Below, in pieces: positions 21,255 through 33,099 of a stretch of DNA of 64,000 bases. Under the pieces are notes generated by a model. It ran no database searches, had not been told where the DNA came from, and was given only the letters and a program-made list of their open reading frames with translations. The position numbers and the translations under genes were made by a program. Source of the stretch: Phlegmacium glaucopus (Eukaryota; Basidiomycota; Agaricomycetes; Agaricales; Cortinariaceae); the NCBI GenBank assembly GCA_015039465.1, contig MU130497.1, positions 748,014 to 812,013 on the forward strand, in the 5' to 3' direction. Positions within the stretch are counted from its first letter, which is position 1. Every line of letters begins with the position of its first letter.

Positions 21255-22435
21255 TCAATTTGTTTCCTTGCAGCTGACCTGCAGCTGACCAAGAGTATCG
21301 CCTAATGCTTCTAATGCTTCCCGAATAGTCTCTTCATTCTCCTTCCATGAAGGCATAGGAAGCCTATATCCTTCCGAAACTGTGCTATACGTCATCGAGC
21401 CCAATCTCGCGACGGGTCTCAGCTTTCCAGCATCGATCGTCCCTCGCTCTGGGTCTAGTACATCTTTCCTGACATGGATGAATTTGACATATCCTAATAT
21501 CATTGTTGCGGAGATAGCTTTGGTAGTAGGATGGATGATGTCGATGGCTTGATGCAACTGTGTTTCATGTCAAAAAAGTTGAACTGTTTTCAAAAGATTC
21601 GCACGAATGGATGTATCATACCTCACATTCCATTGAAAACGCGCTTTCCCTGACGCGTGGAGCTTTGACATGGATCTACATGAAAACACCAGCAAACGTT
21701 AAGCATTCAGTGAGAAGGTACAGGCGTGAATAGAAAAATAGGCTTACACTGGGTTCCTTTCTCAATCCACTCATCGACCACTCGCTCACGTTGGGTGGGC
21801 TATCAGTGCAACATATATTAGCTTGTTGAATCCACGGCTCGCTGATGATGTTGACGGTAAATCCTTGCGTGGTTCTTATGTTTCGGACAGTATCCTTATC
21901 CCCCGACGATGTGTGGATACATGAAAAAGATATGACGGGCGGGGAAACAGACACCTATGGGAGTATAGATCAATATCCTTGAAATCATGTTTATTCAGAT
22001 GACGAGGTGGTATTATCCCAACCTGATTAAACCAGCTGTCGATAACATAAAGGACTAGATAAGCTATGCGACCATATGGCGTGCGATAAGGAAGGATCGT
22101 CACCTAAACGGAGCGAGATTCTCAGTCCCGTCTTCAGATATCGTAGAAACAAAGGCAACGGGACGAGGAATAATACCCGATGTAAAAACAGCGTTCAACT
22201 TCCTATCGTTATCATAAAATAAATGTCCTACTACTAGTTGGCTAAAAAAGACAAACCGTGGGTCCTCTGTCGCCGTATCGATGGTCTTCCATCCTGCTTT
22301 CTCGCCTTCAGCCCAAGCTCTACCGTCGGCAGTTGCTTCGATCCCTTGTCCATATGTCCATTCTGGATGTGGGGGCTCAGTGTATTTAAAACCAGTGGTA
22401 TTGGGAACAAATGGAGGCAGACTCGAGGGCGCCAT
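21255..22435 (-). CDS. Flavin-reductase-like (FMN-binding split barrel) protein
   Basis: A 302-residue protein of the flavin reductase-like / DIM6-NTAB family, which binds FMN in a split beta-barrel. Exons: 22435-22104, a 13-nt micro-exon 22035-22023, 21954-21748, 21675-21622, 21557-21255. All junctions are GT-AG and keep one frame. Family signposts: YDNDRKLNAVFTSGIIPRPVAFVST early, then NLAPF, the micro-exon giving SWFNQ, VSVSPPVISFS, DTVRNIRTTQGFTVNIISEP, APRVRESAFSMECE, and GYVKFIHVRKDVLD toward the end. The micro-exon is easily missed by gene finders, yet it bridges the conserved NLAPF-S-x-F motif. Specific substrate unknown. No signal peptide. Confidence 0.9.
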
Positions 22436-22635
22436 TTGAACGGTTGGAGCAGGGAAAGTGGTGAGCGCTCAGCAAGGTTGAGCCGGCCCGGTCCGACAAA
22501 GACACTTGGATAATGATCTCCCACCGACCTGACGGCGTTGTTTATATGGCGCGAACCGTCTTTTGTTGTAAATTAGAATTACATACATACAGCGAAGAGG
22601 TTTGTATTTCTGACGATTGATCTGCACAACCAACT
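22436..22635. other. Short spacer between two minus-strand genes
   Basis: Contains the promoter of the flavin-reductase-like gene and the 3' end of the Derlin gene; nothing else seen. Confidence 0.4.
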
Positions 22636-23679
22636 TCAACTCTCGCCCAATCTGTGTCCAGAACCCCAATTATACCCCGTCGTTGTGGATGATCCTCCAG
22701 ATGTTGCAGCTCTTCTGGGAGCGGTTACATGAACTCCCCCACGTGCCAAACCCGCAGCCGTGCCTCCTGCTGCTGGAGGCTGGTCGGGATTCCTTTCGCC
22801 AATAAAGTTGCGCATCCATTGCGGAGCAGAAGCGTAAGGAGCCCATATACCCTGAGAACCCAGTCTACCACCCCATACACTCCACCACCAAAGATGGCCA
22901 ACAGCTGCGCCAGCGACTGATTGTGCCGCAAATCTGGGGCCTCCTACCAAGAAATCGATAGCTATGATGAAGTATGGAAAGTATGTTACCGGAACTGTGA
23001 TCAAGCCCATTATAGAGGTCATAGCGCCAGGAGGAGCGAGAGAAGAGTTAAGGTAGAGCATGCAGATGAGGAACGGTCGCGTGAACAGGTTAGGACTGAG
23101 GGGCCATGTTGCTGCCTGTGAATTTGATGCCAGCAATCTCTAAGTGCATGATCAAATAAACTGAAAAGATAAAAGAGACATACAACGATGAATACCGAAG
23201 CCATCAAAAGCTGCCATGCAAGGTCTGCTGAACGGAGAAAATATGATTTTGATTCCAGCTCATGGGTGGTACGGCTGCGTTAAAGGATGTTAGTTATAAG
23301 TTTGACAAGGCATGAACCAAGTGTCTCACTAGAGCATAACGAATTCGAAGATATACATCAATCCACTTCCTATCGAATAGATGGCGCTCAATCCTCCTCG
23401 TTCTGTCACAAAGGTTTCAAGTTTCGTGCTCACCTCCATAGAAGAAACTCGTGTATAACCTCCATATCTAACTCGTTCACTTCGTTAGAAACCAATCTCC
23501 AAATATAACAGAGGGGAAAAAAAAACCTCGAATTTTTTGAATACTAGCTCCTTCGCGAAAAGAATGGAGTACGGTGATATAATATTCGCAATGGTGGCCC
23601 CTGTCACGGCTAGTGAAGAACCAGAAATGAATCTAGTCACTGGAGGTATCTTCTTTATTTCAGCAATGATTTGATCCAT
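22636..23679 (-). CDS. Derlin (Der1-like ER-associated degradation protein)
   Basis: A 276-residue multi-pass ER membrane protein of the rhomboid-like Derlin family, which helps move misfolded proteins out of the ER. Exons: 23679-23527, 23467-23434, 23402-23330, 23274-23184, 23115-22636. Start chosen at MDQIIAEIKKIPPVTR, the family's usual N-terminus, not an upstream alternative. Key features: EIWRLYTSFFYG (the WR motif), GLSAIYSIGSGLMYIFEFVMLYR, SADLAWQLLMASVFIV, GLITVPVTYFPYFIIAIDF and the GHLWWWSVW segment near the end of the membrane part. The tail is Gly/Ala/Thr-rich. The first intron begins with a long poly-T run after GT. Confidence 0.92.
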
Positions 23680-23759
23680 CTGAAAAGGATATGGTAATGG
23701 CGTCGAGTTAAAGGTTGCAAGTCCTCTTTTCCACGCGACACGTATCGATAGTATTGTCA

Positions 23760-24673
23760 CGTGCTGCTATCCGGATGCAATTCGTGGCTATTTTAATTTT
23801 TGGGCTATTTTGTAGCTATCTAAAATCCAATTCAAATGCAATTAATGTTTAATTAAAAGCAGATTATTTATATATTATGTATAAAAACATTTTGACCAAG
23901 ACAAAAAGAAAGATTTTTCAACTTTAGTCACCAGTGACAAGTGTTTGGCAACAACTTTAGAGCATGGTGCTCTAGCTTCAGCAAATTTGTTGGGATACTT
24001 GTGATACTGGATGTGTACATAGCTGAGGAAGAATCAAAGTTCATGACTTCAGAAGTAATATTAGCTGCTGAAGTAACACCTAGAATACAAAGCTAGGTAA
24101 AAGACAATAAGAAACTGTAATAACAAAGAATGAAGTTATGCTCACCTCAGTTGTTTGCTGTGCAAACGACTGAGTGAGCTCATATTGACTACAAGGTTAA
24201 AGGTTTATATATGAAATGAGCAGGCATATTCCGTTTGTGCCTGCTAATAGTTAGGCTATGGATACCGATAGACAATAAAACAATACAGGAAAGGATAAGA
24301 AAATGCAAGCACAATGCTCATGAAATCAAAAGTATATTGGCAGCGGTGTGGAATGCACTGCAGGCCATTGTGAATAAAAGAACGGTAATCATAAAGGTGA
24401 AATCATACATATTTATGGAGACAATGGCATTTCTATTTTGGGCATTTATAGGTTTCATAGTGTATTTGCACATTATATTTCAATAAGCTAGGCATTTTCT
24501 TTTGTACTGTGTTGCTAGCTGATGTTTTATATGACTGCTTATTGTATGTTTACTCTACTTTGATACTATCCAATGACCTTGAGACCAAATCTTCCAGCTT
24601 TGACATAGCATGGGAACTTGGTAAGGTGATGGTTGTAGATCAAGGAGCCTCTCTATATAGGTGTTAGTTTCCT
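23760..24673. other. AT-rich intergenic sequence, hairpin but no gene seen
   Basis: Contains a short hairpin at about 24148-24177 (CTCAGTTGTTTG ... CAAACGACTGAG) and a chance 83-codon plus-strand frame (24235-24486) with a hydrophobic end but no recognisable family. Confidence 0.4.
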
Positions 24674-24675
24674 TA

Positions 24676-25065
24676 CAGTGGCTTCCAAAACTGCCCCAAT
24701 GTTTGCATGTTTTTCAAGGATTTGAGCACTGTGGCTCATTGAATAGATCATTTTCTAAAAGTCCTTTTGTGCCTTAAACTATATTATCTTGACTTTTCAT
24801 TGCCATTTAAATCATGTGATTTGGATCAAACCTGATTATTTAATGAATTAAACAAAAAAATTAATCATTGGGGCAGTTTTGGAACTCTTCAATTTTAAAC
24901 TATTATATGAACAGTATCTAGTAATATAAAATGCAAAAAAATTGTGAGAGTAATAAACAATGTCATATAGTTTAAGGCACAAAAGGACTTTTAGAAAATG
25001 ATCTATTCAATGAGCCCAAATCCTTGAAAAACATGCAAACATTGGGGCAGTTTTGGAAGCCACTG
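24676..25065. mobile_element. 390-bp MITE with long TIRs and TA target duplication
   Basis: The left end CAGTGGCTTCCAAAACTGCC and right end (reverse complement) match over about 50 bp, with further pairing to about 100 bp (CTAAAAGTCC ... GGACTTTTAG). TA dinucleotides flank both ends (24674-24675 and 25066-25067), which points to a Tc1/mariner-type non-autonomous element. No ORF. Confidence 0.88.
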
Positions 25066-25067
25066 TA

Positions 25068-25191
25068 TATATACATGGAATGATGGTGTAGTGTTTTTAG
25101 TGCTGTAACTTGTCACAATTGGTCATGTGTTCAATTCCCAGTAGTGCAATAACATGTTATAGTATTTTCCTTTTGCTTAACTCATAATACT
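25068..25191 (+). mobile_element. tRNA-derived SINE-like element, copy 1
   Basis: Carries a pol III box A-like TGGTGTAGTG and a box B-like GTGTTCAATTCC about 45 bp apart in tRNA-like spacing. Near-identical to 32417-32544, including the tail ending CTTAACTCATAATACT. It directly abuts the right TA of the MITE. Confidence 0.7.
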
Positions 25192-25337
25192 GCATCAGGA
25201 AAAACAACTTCTGCCCTAGGCTTTCCTGAAATGTCCTGGGGTGCCCCAGGCAGCTCAGGCCACTCAGGTCAAGAGGTCACCCTATGTATAAAAAGTCTGA
25301 GGCTGTCCTGTGGCATCCTGAGGCATCCAGAGGGTGT

Positions 25338-25666
25338 TGTTAGAGGAAGTATGACCTGGGAATCAAGTAGAATTCTAAGGTGCTTATCTTCAATAAGCAC
25401 TCGCACCTATATACTACAAGCATGTGAAGCTATGACTAAATACAGCTAGTACAGATAGAAGGCATAAGGCATGTATGATAGCAAGAATAGATTTGATGTA
25501 TGACTGCAGTCAGGGATGTCATTGGTTGGTGGGCATAACTACTACTACAATGAAGGGATGAGGGGGGTGCAGGATATGGATAGTGGTAGGTGATACAATT
25601 GTAGAATAGGTGAAGGTATACATACTAAGCTATAGTAGAGGCAAATACAATAAGTATCCCCTGACA
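25338..25666 (+). mobile_element. Solo LTR, family A, copy 1 (5-bp TSD GGTGT)
   Basis: 329 bp starting TGTTAGAGGAAG and ending CCCCTGACA, flanked by GGTGT on both sides (25333-25337, 25667-25671). About 75-80% like 28665-28992. It has LTR-type TG...CA ends and no coding region, so it is a recombined single LTR. Confidence 0.87.
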
Positions 25667-25671
25667 GGTGT

Positions 25672-26502
25672 TCTGAGGCAGCCTTAGTCCCTTTGGATCT
25701 GATGCCAGAAAACATATATAAACCAGATATTTGAATAGTCTCACACAACAGAATAATAATAATAATAATAATAAAATTATATTCAATTATTCTAAACATC
25801 ATATATACTAGTAATAAAATAATAATAAAATAGTGATACATAAATATATAATACTGAAATAAGAAAATAAAATTGTGGGTGGTTTATATATCTTTTGGAT
25901 GGCACACAGACCATTGGTCACATGATCACAGATAAGCATGATTTCAAGCATATGGTGGGTTGGGGTGGATTACATAAATTCAAAAAAAAAAAAAATCAAG
26001 ATGGTAGATAATTGTTCTAGGACCCTGAATATGTTTAAATTATATTAATAGCAGCTCCCCTTATTGAGAAAATTGCAAAATACTTTCCTGGATGCAGCGG
26101 TTAAAGGTTCTCTAGCAAAATTCATAAATTCTAAGGGACTCCCTAATTAATAAGTAAGTAACTAGTCAAGTGGTTGGAAACTCTGGTGGAAAAAAAACTT
26201 GGTGGTAAGTGTAGTGTTTTTCACCTACCTGTTAAACTGTCAGAAATTCCTACATTCTGGGGTTGTAATCCTTTAATATATTGATGTGAATTACTACAGT
26301 TTACCACCTTAAATGGGGTCCTATCAAATTGTTTATCCACAAAAATTACAACATTAAAATTATAAAATTACTATGATTTCAATAGTTATTTACAGTAATA
26401 AGTCCACATTAATTGTTGTAATAACTACTCTAAACATAGAAAATTGTGTAATTTTCTGGTGGAATTACAGTTGTAAATTACAACAGCCTGGGTCTCTTAG
26501 TG
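25672..26502. other. AT-rich stretch with (AAT)n microsatellite
   Basis: A trinucleotide tract (AAT) sits at about 25752-25773 and an A-run at 25982. The segment 26319-26485 is a dispersed repeat also found at 32908-33077 (see separate entry). No gene seen. Confidence 0.5.
26319..26485. repeat. Dispersed AT-rich repeat (pair with 32908-33077)
   Basis: About 170 bp, over 85% identical to 32908-33077, with shared GGTCCTATCAAATT start and ACAGTTGTAAATTACA end. Related TTACAAC-containing stretches occur at 28420-28640. Probably a degenerate MITE. Confidence 0.65.
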
Positions 26503-26949
26503 TTATCTGAGAGCAGAATGAGCCAAAGATGTTCCTGGTCCAGCTACCATGTTTTCCAGTGCAGATAGTTTCACTGGATCCAGTCCAATACAAGATGTGG
26601 ATGGCACACCTCCAACAGCATTGGCCCTTGCAATGGTATCAAATTGGAGAGGCAATGAGACACTTCCATGGCTATGGGCCCTGATGGCCACATTTTGAGA
26701 CAAGTAGGGAGGAGGTGGAGTCCTAGCAGTGGAATGATATGTGTGACACACAGCTGGAATGTGTTGAGGGGTGTGAGAACCCCCAGCAACTTGCCGGGAG
26801 GGACTTCCATGGTAGGTTGGAGTGCGACTGCCCCTTGCAGGCACAGCCAACCCAGGAGGCAAATTTTTTCTCATGCAATATTCATCCCAAGCTGCATGAG
26901 CCTCTTTGACAGATGGAAACCCTTCATAAATGACCTCACCATCTCCCAT
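26503..26949 (-). CDS. Hypothetical protein fragment with an N-terminal RNase-H1-like motif
   Basis: 148 codons. The N-terminus EGFPSVKEAHAAWDEYCM resembles the end of the small RNase H1 N-terminal (hybrid-binding) domain, as in proteins with a ..GFP..A..AW.. pattern. The rest is Pro/Ser/Thr/His-rich and low complexity. It begins at ATG 26949 but probably lacks upstream exons. It sits in a repeat-rich zone and may be a transposon passenger or a decayed gene. Assignment is tentative. Confidence 0.35.
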   Translation of the reverse strand: MGDGEVIYEGFPSVKEAHAAWDEYCMRKNLPPGLAVPARGSRTPTYHGSPSRQVAGGSHTPQHIPAVCHTYHSTARTPPPPYLSQNVAIRAHSHGSVSLPLQFDTIARANAVGGVPSTSCIGLDPVKLSALENMVAGPGTSLAHSALR

Positions 26950-28664
26950 AAGAGCAGAAGATGCAGTACCCCTAGCCTAAGTAAGTAGTAAGCTCAAAAT
27001 AAATACAAGCTGAACATGCTAAACTGACCAATTGTAGAAGACTCCAGAACTCATTATACAATGATGAGGGTAAACTTACTCCATTCTTTTCAGCTAAACA
27101 AGCTCCTTCCACACCCAACCGTGATTCTGGGAGTCTGCCAACAGATAGTGAGTTATCCTTTCCAGACTGGTCTTATTTGATGCTTTCCTTCAGGCAACCA
27201 ACAAACCTTCTGAAGCCACTCTGATGTTTCTCCCAACTTGATGAATTTGAAGAAGACAATGAGGAAGCATCTGAAAGCAGTGGCTTTGAATCAGCATTGG
27301 CTGTATCAACTGACATTGCCAACTGCTGGATTCCACAGCCAAGGTCACACTCAGGCTATCTTGTGTATGTCATTTTTACAGGATCCAACACACAGGATGG
27401 TTCCTCAAGCTGCTCACTCATCATTATCTAACACAGGCCTCTATGGGTGACAGTGACTCCTGGCCACTTATCAACATGTTCTCTAATGAACATAATCCAC
27501 CACAGTTCCAAGTCTTTGTGGCCCCAGGAACTTCATCTAGTATTCCCAACTCAGATGGCATGCAACTTGCCAAAGTTGAGTGCAAGATTATCACATTCCA
27601 GTCCATCACCAACCTACCCAAACATCTGGTGAATAATGCATACTATATACCTGAAGTGCAGACCTTCTTGTTTTTGATGACTTAGGCCCAGTCTCACCAT
27701 CCAATTATCATTGCTTGTGCCCAGGCATAGTCAAACATCATATAAGACTTGCCCACAAGACTTGATGATGGTAGAGGGTCACCAAGACCAATAGACAGGG
27801 ATGAGGACTTAGGATCAACCAGTGAGGCACACTGGCTCTTTGTACTAGTAGCTCCATACCAGCAACTTTTGAAATGGTGCCAACCTTTGTCAGCCAATTG
27901 CCCATATGGCTCTAGATCCATCATCCCACTCCCAATTAACTAGTGATGCCAAAGTTTAGTTCTGAACTGATGGAAGAACCAAGAACCAAAAGAACTGAAC
28001 CATTAGTTTAGGTTCAGTTTAGTTCAGTCCAGGGATTTTGGGCTGTCAGCCTGGTTCTTGGTTCTTAGTTTTCTAAGATTTTGAGAATTGGATTCAAACC
28101 AGTTCAAACCAAACTTTCTGACTATATTTTCTCTTAAATTATCTGTGGAGAATTGATTTTATACTAATTATAATCTATAAGCATTGTTAGGTGCCAGACC
28201 TGAATCACCTGATGCTTTGGGAGTCAGAAGTTCCCAAGATGTCACTGCCCCCAACCACATAGTGACATACTTAGGGACAACAACAATAACAACAACACCA
28301 ACAATGTCAACAACCCCACTGGGGGAAGTTACTTTTAGGTAAGTTCCTTGTTTTAATGCAACAACAAAAGTAGGAATAAGGGAATAACACCAAAAAGTGG
28401 TGATTTTGAGAAGTTGAAAATTACAACATTAATGATAGGAATTAATCCTCATGATTACTGTAGATATTTACAATGGAAAGCAGTGTAATTTTTTAAAAAA
28501 AAATTACAACTGTTAAGGTAGGAATTACTAGGGTAAAATAAACAATGTTGTTTGTAGGAACCAATTCCAATGGTTACTGTAGATATTTACAATAAAAATG
28601 TAATGACATGAAAAAGAAAAAAAAATTACAATGGTTAATGTAGTGATTAATATGAGTTCAAAGG
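26950..28664. other. Repeat-rich spacer, no convincing gene
   Basis: Short frames at 27238-27690 and minus 27694-27924 have no recognised motif. From 27941 a TAGTGATGCC end begins a decayed member of the family at 34090-34389 (GTTC/GAAC-rich, to about 28120). Poly-A tract at 28494. Confidence 0.4.
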
Positions 28665-28992
28665 TATTAGAGGAGAATATGAACCTGGGAATCAAGCCAA
28701 ATTTCAAGGTGCTTATCTTTGATAAGCACCTTGCACCTATATACTACAAGTGTGTGACACTACATCTAAATATGGCTAGTGCAAATAGAAGGTACAAGGC
28801 ATGTGCAATAACAAGAATAGAAACTGACATCAGTGCGATGTCATTGGTGAAGGGTTAGCTACTACAACAATAAGTGGATGTCCATAAAGGGTAGAATGGG
28901 GAATGTGGTATGTAATATGATCATAGAGTAGAATGAAAGTGATAGCAATACTAAGCATACCTAGAGGTGGATACAATATGTATCCCCTAACA
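28665..28992 (+). mobile_element. Solo LTR, family A, copy 2 (5-bp TSD AAAGG)
   Basis: 328 bp, starts TATTAGAGG (first G of the TG end mutated to A), ends CCCCTAACA, flanked by AAAGG at 28660-28664 and 28993-28997. Related throughout to 25338-25666, including the motif GTGCTTATC and the paired ATAAGCAC. Confidence 0.87.
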
Positions 28993-29344
28993 AAAGGGGG
29001 ATGGTTGTCTTTTAGATAGATGAGAATAGTAGATTGAAAGCTCAGTAAAAGAGATGATTCTCTATTTCTATCTAACACAAGTATTTATATACAAGTTGTA
29101 GACAATGGTGCCACAAAGGGACCCATTACTACTCATAGAAGTCCATAAATGAGACAGTAACTGTTACTATATCCAAAAGCAGAAGGAGTGTGACAGCACA
29201 TCACAGAGTCAGCTCTGGCAATAGTCTATAGTCCTCATGTAGCCATGCTGGTTTCCCCACATTAAGTAGGAATTTAGTAAGGTAAAATGCAACTAAAAAG
29301 ATAACAAAAAATCATATCATTGACTTGTTTTGTTTCAGTTATTT

Positions 29345-29572
29345 TTTGATTGTAAAATATATATATAGAAAACTAACAGCTATATACCCTTCCCTCCTGA
29401 CTAAATAATATATTCTGGCACTTCCTGAAGGGCTAATACCATGTATTTTATACCAAGATGAGAGAAAAAATGAGAGGAATCCATTGGTAATATAAAACCA
29501 TGATGTAACACACACTTTTGAACATGTTATATGCAAAATAGTGCAAAATATCCAGTAAAATGACAAGCTCTA
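29345..29572 (-). repeat. Dispersed repeat carrying the empty site of LTR copy B2
   Basis: The reverse complement of this stretch matches 31668-31797 joined directly to 32350-32412, i.e. the two flanks of solo LTR B2. At the join it has a single ATTAG where B2 has AGTAG on both sides. This independently proves the B2 insertion and its 5-bp duplication. Confidence 0.85.
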
Positions 29573-29813
29573 TATGTGTGACATGATGTATTGCATACCA
29601 TTAGAACTGCTATAAATCAATGTATGTGGTTATAGACTAGAAGGTGGTTCCAGATAATTACAACAACCAGAGAGCTGTGTGCCAGCCCTTAGGTCAGACA
29701 GTCTGTGTTCATTGGAGGGAAGGAATAACCTGTGACTCTAACACACAGAAGAGGGGGAAGAGAGTAAGGATAGGAGGATGATAAAGATAGAGTCTTTTAC
29801 TAAAGACTATAGC

Positions 29814-30386
29814 TGTTACATTCCGTCTTACGTTACTCCGGTCCAGCTCCGTCGGAGCTGTCTCCGGTAGTCCATACTCCATACAGTGCCTTTGCTTATA
29901 TCTGGAACTACTCTTCCTATGTTCAACTCTGAGACTTCTCCGTGTCATTCCGGTTCCTCCGTCTATACTCCAAACCCATTACCACTTCTTCACCACTACC
30001 ACTATTCTTTGTCATCATCCTTCCCACCATCAGTCATCATACCCGCCATGGATTATTCACCCAAGAATGCAGGACCCTTTCCGGGAGCAGAACGCAGCAC
30101 TTATATTTATCTTTTATATTTTGGTTGCTATTCTCTTATTTATTTAAGTACTCGAAACTTGTATGTTTTCCCTTAGTTCGAATATCAACTTAGTTTCCTC
30201 TTCTTGTTTTTCCTCTAAGTCACTGAGGTCTTCCAACTTGTTACTTTCTTCTTCCGTTCCAAAATCAGGACACCTTAGGAGCTGGGCGGCACAGCACACA
30301 TGCTGAGGCCAACATCCTTTCTGGGTTACTGTTCCGGTTCTGTTCTGGAGTAACTCCGACGTGACTTTCTTGTTTCAAACTTAACA
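29814..30386 (+). mobile_element. Solo LTR, family B, copy B1 (TSD ATAGC)
   Basis: 573 bp, TGTTACATTCCG... to ...CTTAACA, flanked by ATAGC at 29809-29813 and 30387-30391. About 90% like B3 (35049-35608, opposite strand). Contains a TATTTA-type AT stretch near 30140. No coding region. Confidence 0.93.
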
Positions 30387-30391
30387 ATAGC

Positions 30392-31667
30392 AGAAAACAG
30401 TGACTGAGGGACAGAAAAATGCAAACTTAGAGGAAGGAATTCCACTGAGAAGATGACTGTAAAGGACTAAGAGCTGAATTGGAGGGAACTACCTATCCTG
30501 GTACAAATGTGGGCAGTATTTATACCTTAAGGATGAGACTATGTAGAACAATAAAAATATATAGAAAATATGCACTGTCAAGGGAAGAAAGATGAAGAGA
30601 TGACAGCTGCAAGAAGGAAAGAACAATGGAAAGGAAGGGGAACAATAAAAAAATCTGTAATATGTCAAAGTGCAAGAGAAAAAAAGAAAAGGCAGTGTAT
30701 GTAGTCCAATAGCAAAATTATATCAAGTTCCATTCCAGTGGTCATGTCAAAAATAGGCAAGGTCCTAAGTCAATACTTGAAAGGCTTGTTCCTCCATATG
30801 CTCATGATCCCATATCACACAGCCTTGGATAACACTTGATATACTGCAAGAATAAACCTCTGCTGCTGATTCATCTGCACCTTCTGCTTAGTCATGATCC
30901 TTCTGGACTTCCTATAGTGCAATAAATATGGTGGGAAGGATCCAGGTACTACATGAATGATAAGATAAACAATAGATAAGTGAGGATAGGGGACTGAGTG
31001 TAATCCAGGAGTGAGGAATTGCAAGGTAGATGGCTGAAGGGAAAGTTTGTGGGTCCATAGCCACAACCACAATGACAAAGCCTTGTACATAATAGGAAAT
31101 GTGGCTGATGCATCCATAGATAAGCTGTTCTTGGAATGATGGGCTGTAAACAAGTTCAAATGCAAGCCAATGACCAATGCAAATAGTGGAATGATTGATT
31201 TGTTGTATTGCTAACAAGGGACAAAGGGGTGGTAGATGTTCAGGATCATATCAATAGTGTAGACAATGGAGAGAATGGTGAAAGATATTGTAGAGATGAT
31301 AAATGATGAGGAAGATAATGTTGAACAAATGATTTGTTGACCAGGAATGTGATTCAGGGTCAATTCTAAAACAGATAAATGAATTCCAAATACAATTTAT
31401 TTTCATGATGGCAATTTTTAAAGTTTTTACCCATGCTACCAATCAATATTGGTGTGCAATACCACATTATTACAGGCATTTGAAATATATATAAGTTGTG
31501 TGCATACATCACATCTGATGTATGCTTTTGCACATTTTTTGTGTTTTAATGTTTCAAAAAATGCTCATATTCCCACACTCATAATAATACAGTTAGATTC
31601 TCTCAATGTGTAGTTTTCTAACAATATACAATATGTCATGGTAGGCATAGTTATAAGCATTGAGCAC
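30392..31667. other. Spacer, no recognised gene
   Basis: Minus-strand open stretches at 30815-31217 are hydrophobic/aromatic but match no family I know and have no clear start. May be the eroded remains of a transposon protein. Confidence 0.35.
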
Positions 31668-31797
31668 ATTATTTTACTGGATATTTTTCACTATTTTGCA
31701 TATAACACATACAAAAGTGTATGTCACATCATGATTTTATTACCAATAGATTCCTCTCATTTTTATAAATATTTTGGTATAAAATATATGGTAGTAG

Positions 31798-32344
31798 TGT
31801 TACATTCTGTCATATGTTACTCCAGTCCAACTCTGTTGGAGCTGTCTCTGGTAGTCCATACTCCATACCAGTGCCTTCCCTTACATTCGGAATACTCCTT
31901 CCTACATCCAGCTCCAAAGGTTCTCTGTATTATTCCGGCTCCTCCAGCATTACTCCAGACCTGTTTCCCTCATCATCACCATAACAACTATATCTTTGTC
32001 ATCACTTTCCCATTATCAGTCAGCACACCAGCATCAGATTATTCACCCAAGAATGCAGGACTTTCTGGGAGCAGAGCACAGCACTATTATTTTTATCTTT
32101 TACATTCAGTTGCTATCCCTTGAGTATTCAGAACTTGTATGTTTCCCCAGTTTTGAATATCAAGTTAGTTCTCTCCTCTTGTTCATCCTCTAAGTCATTG
32201 AGGCTTCTGTCTTGTTCCTTTCTTTTCCAGTTCCAAAATCAGGACACTGTAGGAGTTGGGCGGCATAGCACATATGCTGAGGCCATAGTCCTTTCTGTTA
32301 CTGTTCTGGAATCACTCTGACATTTTCCCTTCTTGAACTTAACA
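31798..32344 (+). mobile_element. Solo LTR, family B, copy B2 (TSD AGTAG)
   Basis: 547 bp, TGTTACATTCTG... to ...CTTAACA, flanked by AGTAG at 31793-31797 and 32345-32349. More diverged than B1 and B3, with many C-to-T and G-to-A changes (for instance CCGG sites of B1 read CTGG or CCAG here). Empty-site copy at 29345-29572. Confidence 0.93.
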
Positions 32345-32416
32345 AGTAGCCCTTCAGAAAGTGCCAGAATATATTATTTAGTCAGGAGGGAAGGGTATAT
32401 ATAATTGTTAGTTGCC

Positions 32417-32544
32417 TTATATATACATGGAATGATGGTGTAGTGGTTTTTAGTGCTGTAACTTGTCACAATTGGTCATGTGTTCAATTCCTAGTAGTGC
32501 AATAACATGTTATAGTATTTCTCTTTTGCTTAACTCATAATACT
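32417..32544 (+). mobile_element. tRNA-derived SINE-like element, copy 2
   Basis: Same element as 25068-25191, with box A-like TGGTGTAGTGG and box B-like GTGTTCAATTCC. Inserted just past the repeat flanking solo LTR B2. Confidence 0.72.
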
Positions 32545-32907
32545 AATATTACTACTACAATACTACCCAATATCTCATACTTGGAGCATGAAATTAAAAA
32601 TTCTAATCCCTGAAAAATGTTCAAAATCCAAAATATAGCATATTCTCCCACCAAAACAAATCTCAAAAATGAGTTGTTGAAAATTTCTATTCCTTAAAAG
32701 CTTCAGCCATCAAAACATGTATCAAGAACAATTATACACATTCATAAAATTTTATTTATTGTATCTGATTCACATCCTATTTATATGAATATACATCCCC
32801 TCTGGAGGTGTTGTACAGAGGAGGAACTCAGTGTCTCACTTTCTGCAATGTGACATATGAGTGACACATGCCAAGCCAGATGTCACAGGTCACAGGCATT
32901 GCTCAAG

Positions 32908-33077
32908 GGTCCTATCAAATTATTCATCTATGGAAATTACAACATTAAAATTATACAATTACTATGATTTCAATAGTTATTTACAGTAATAAGTCCACCT
33001 TAATTGTTATAATAATTACTCTAAACATAGAAAATTATGTAATTTTCCAGTGGAATTACAGTTGTAAATTACATCTT
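32908..33077. repeat. Dispersed AT-rich repeat (pair with 26319-26485)
   Basis: Same unit as 26319-26485, same orientation, starting GGGTCCTATCAAATT. Confidence 0.65.
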
Positions 33078-33099
33078 AGTGGCTATTTGTGTGAGAATA

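Noticed and set aside
25752..25773. (AAT)n tract as an element end
   Set aside because: Plain microsatellite; no TIR or TSD around it.
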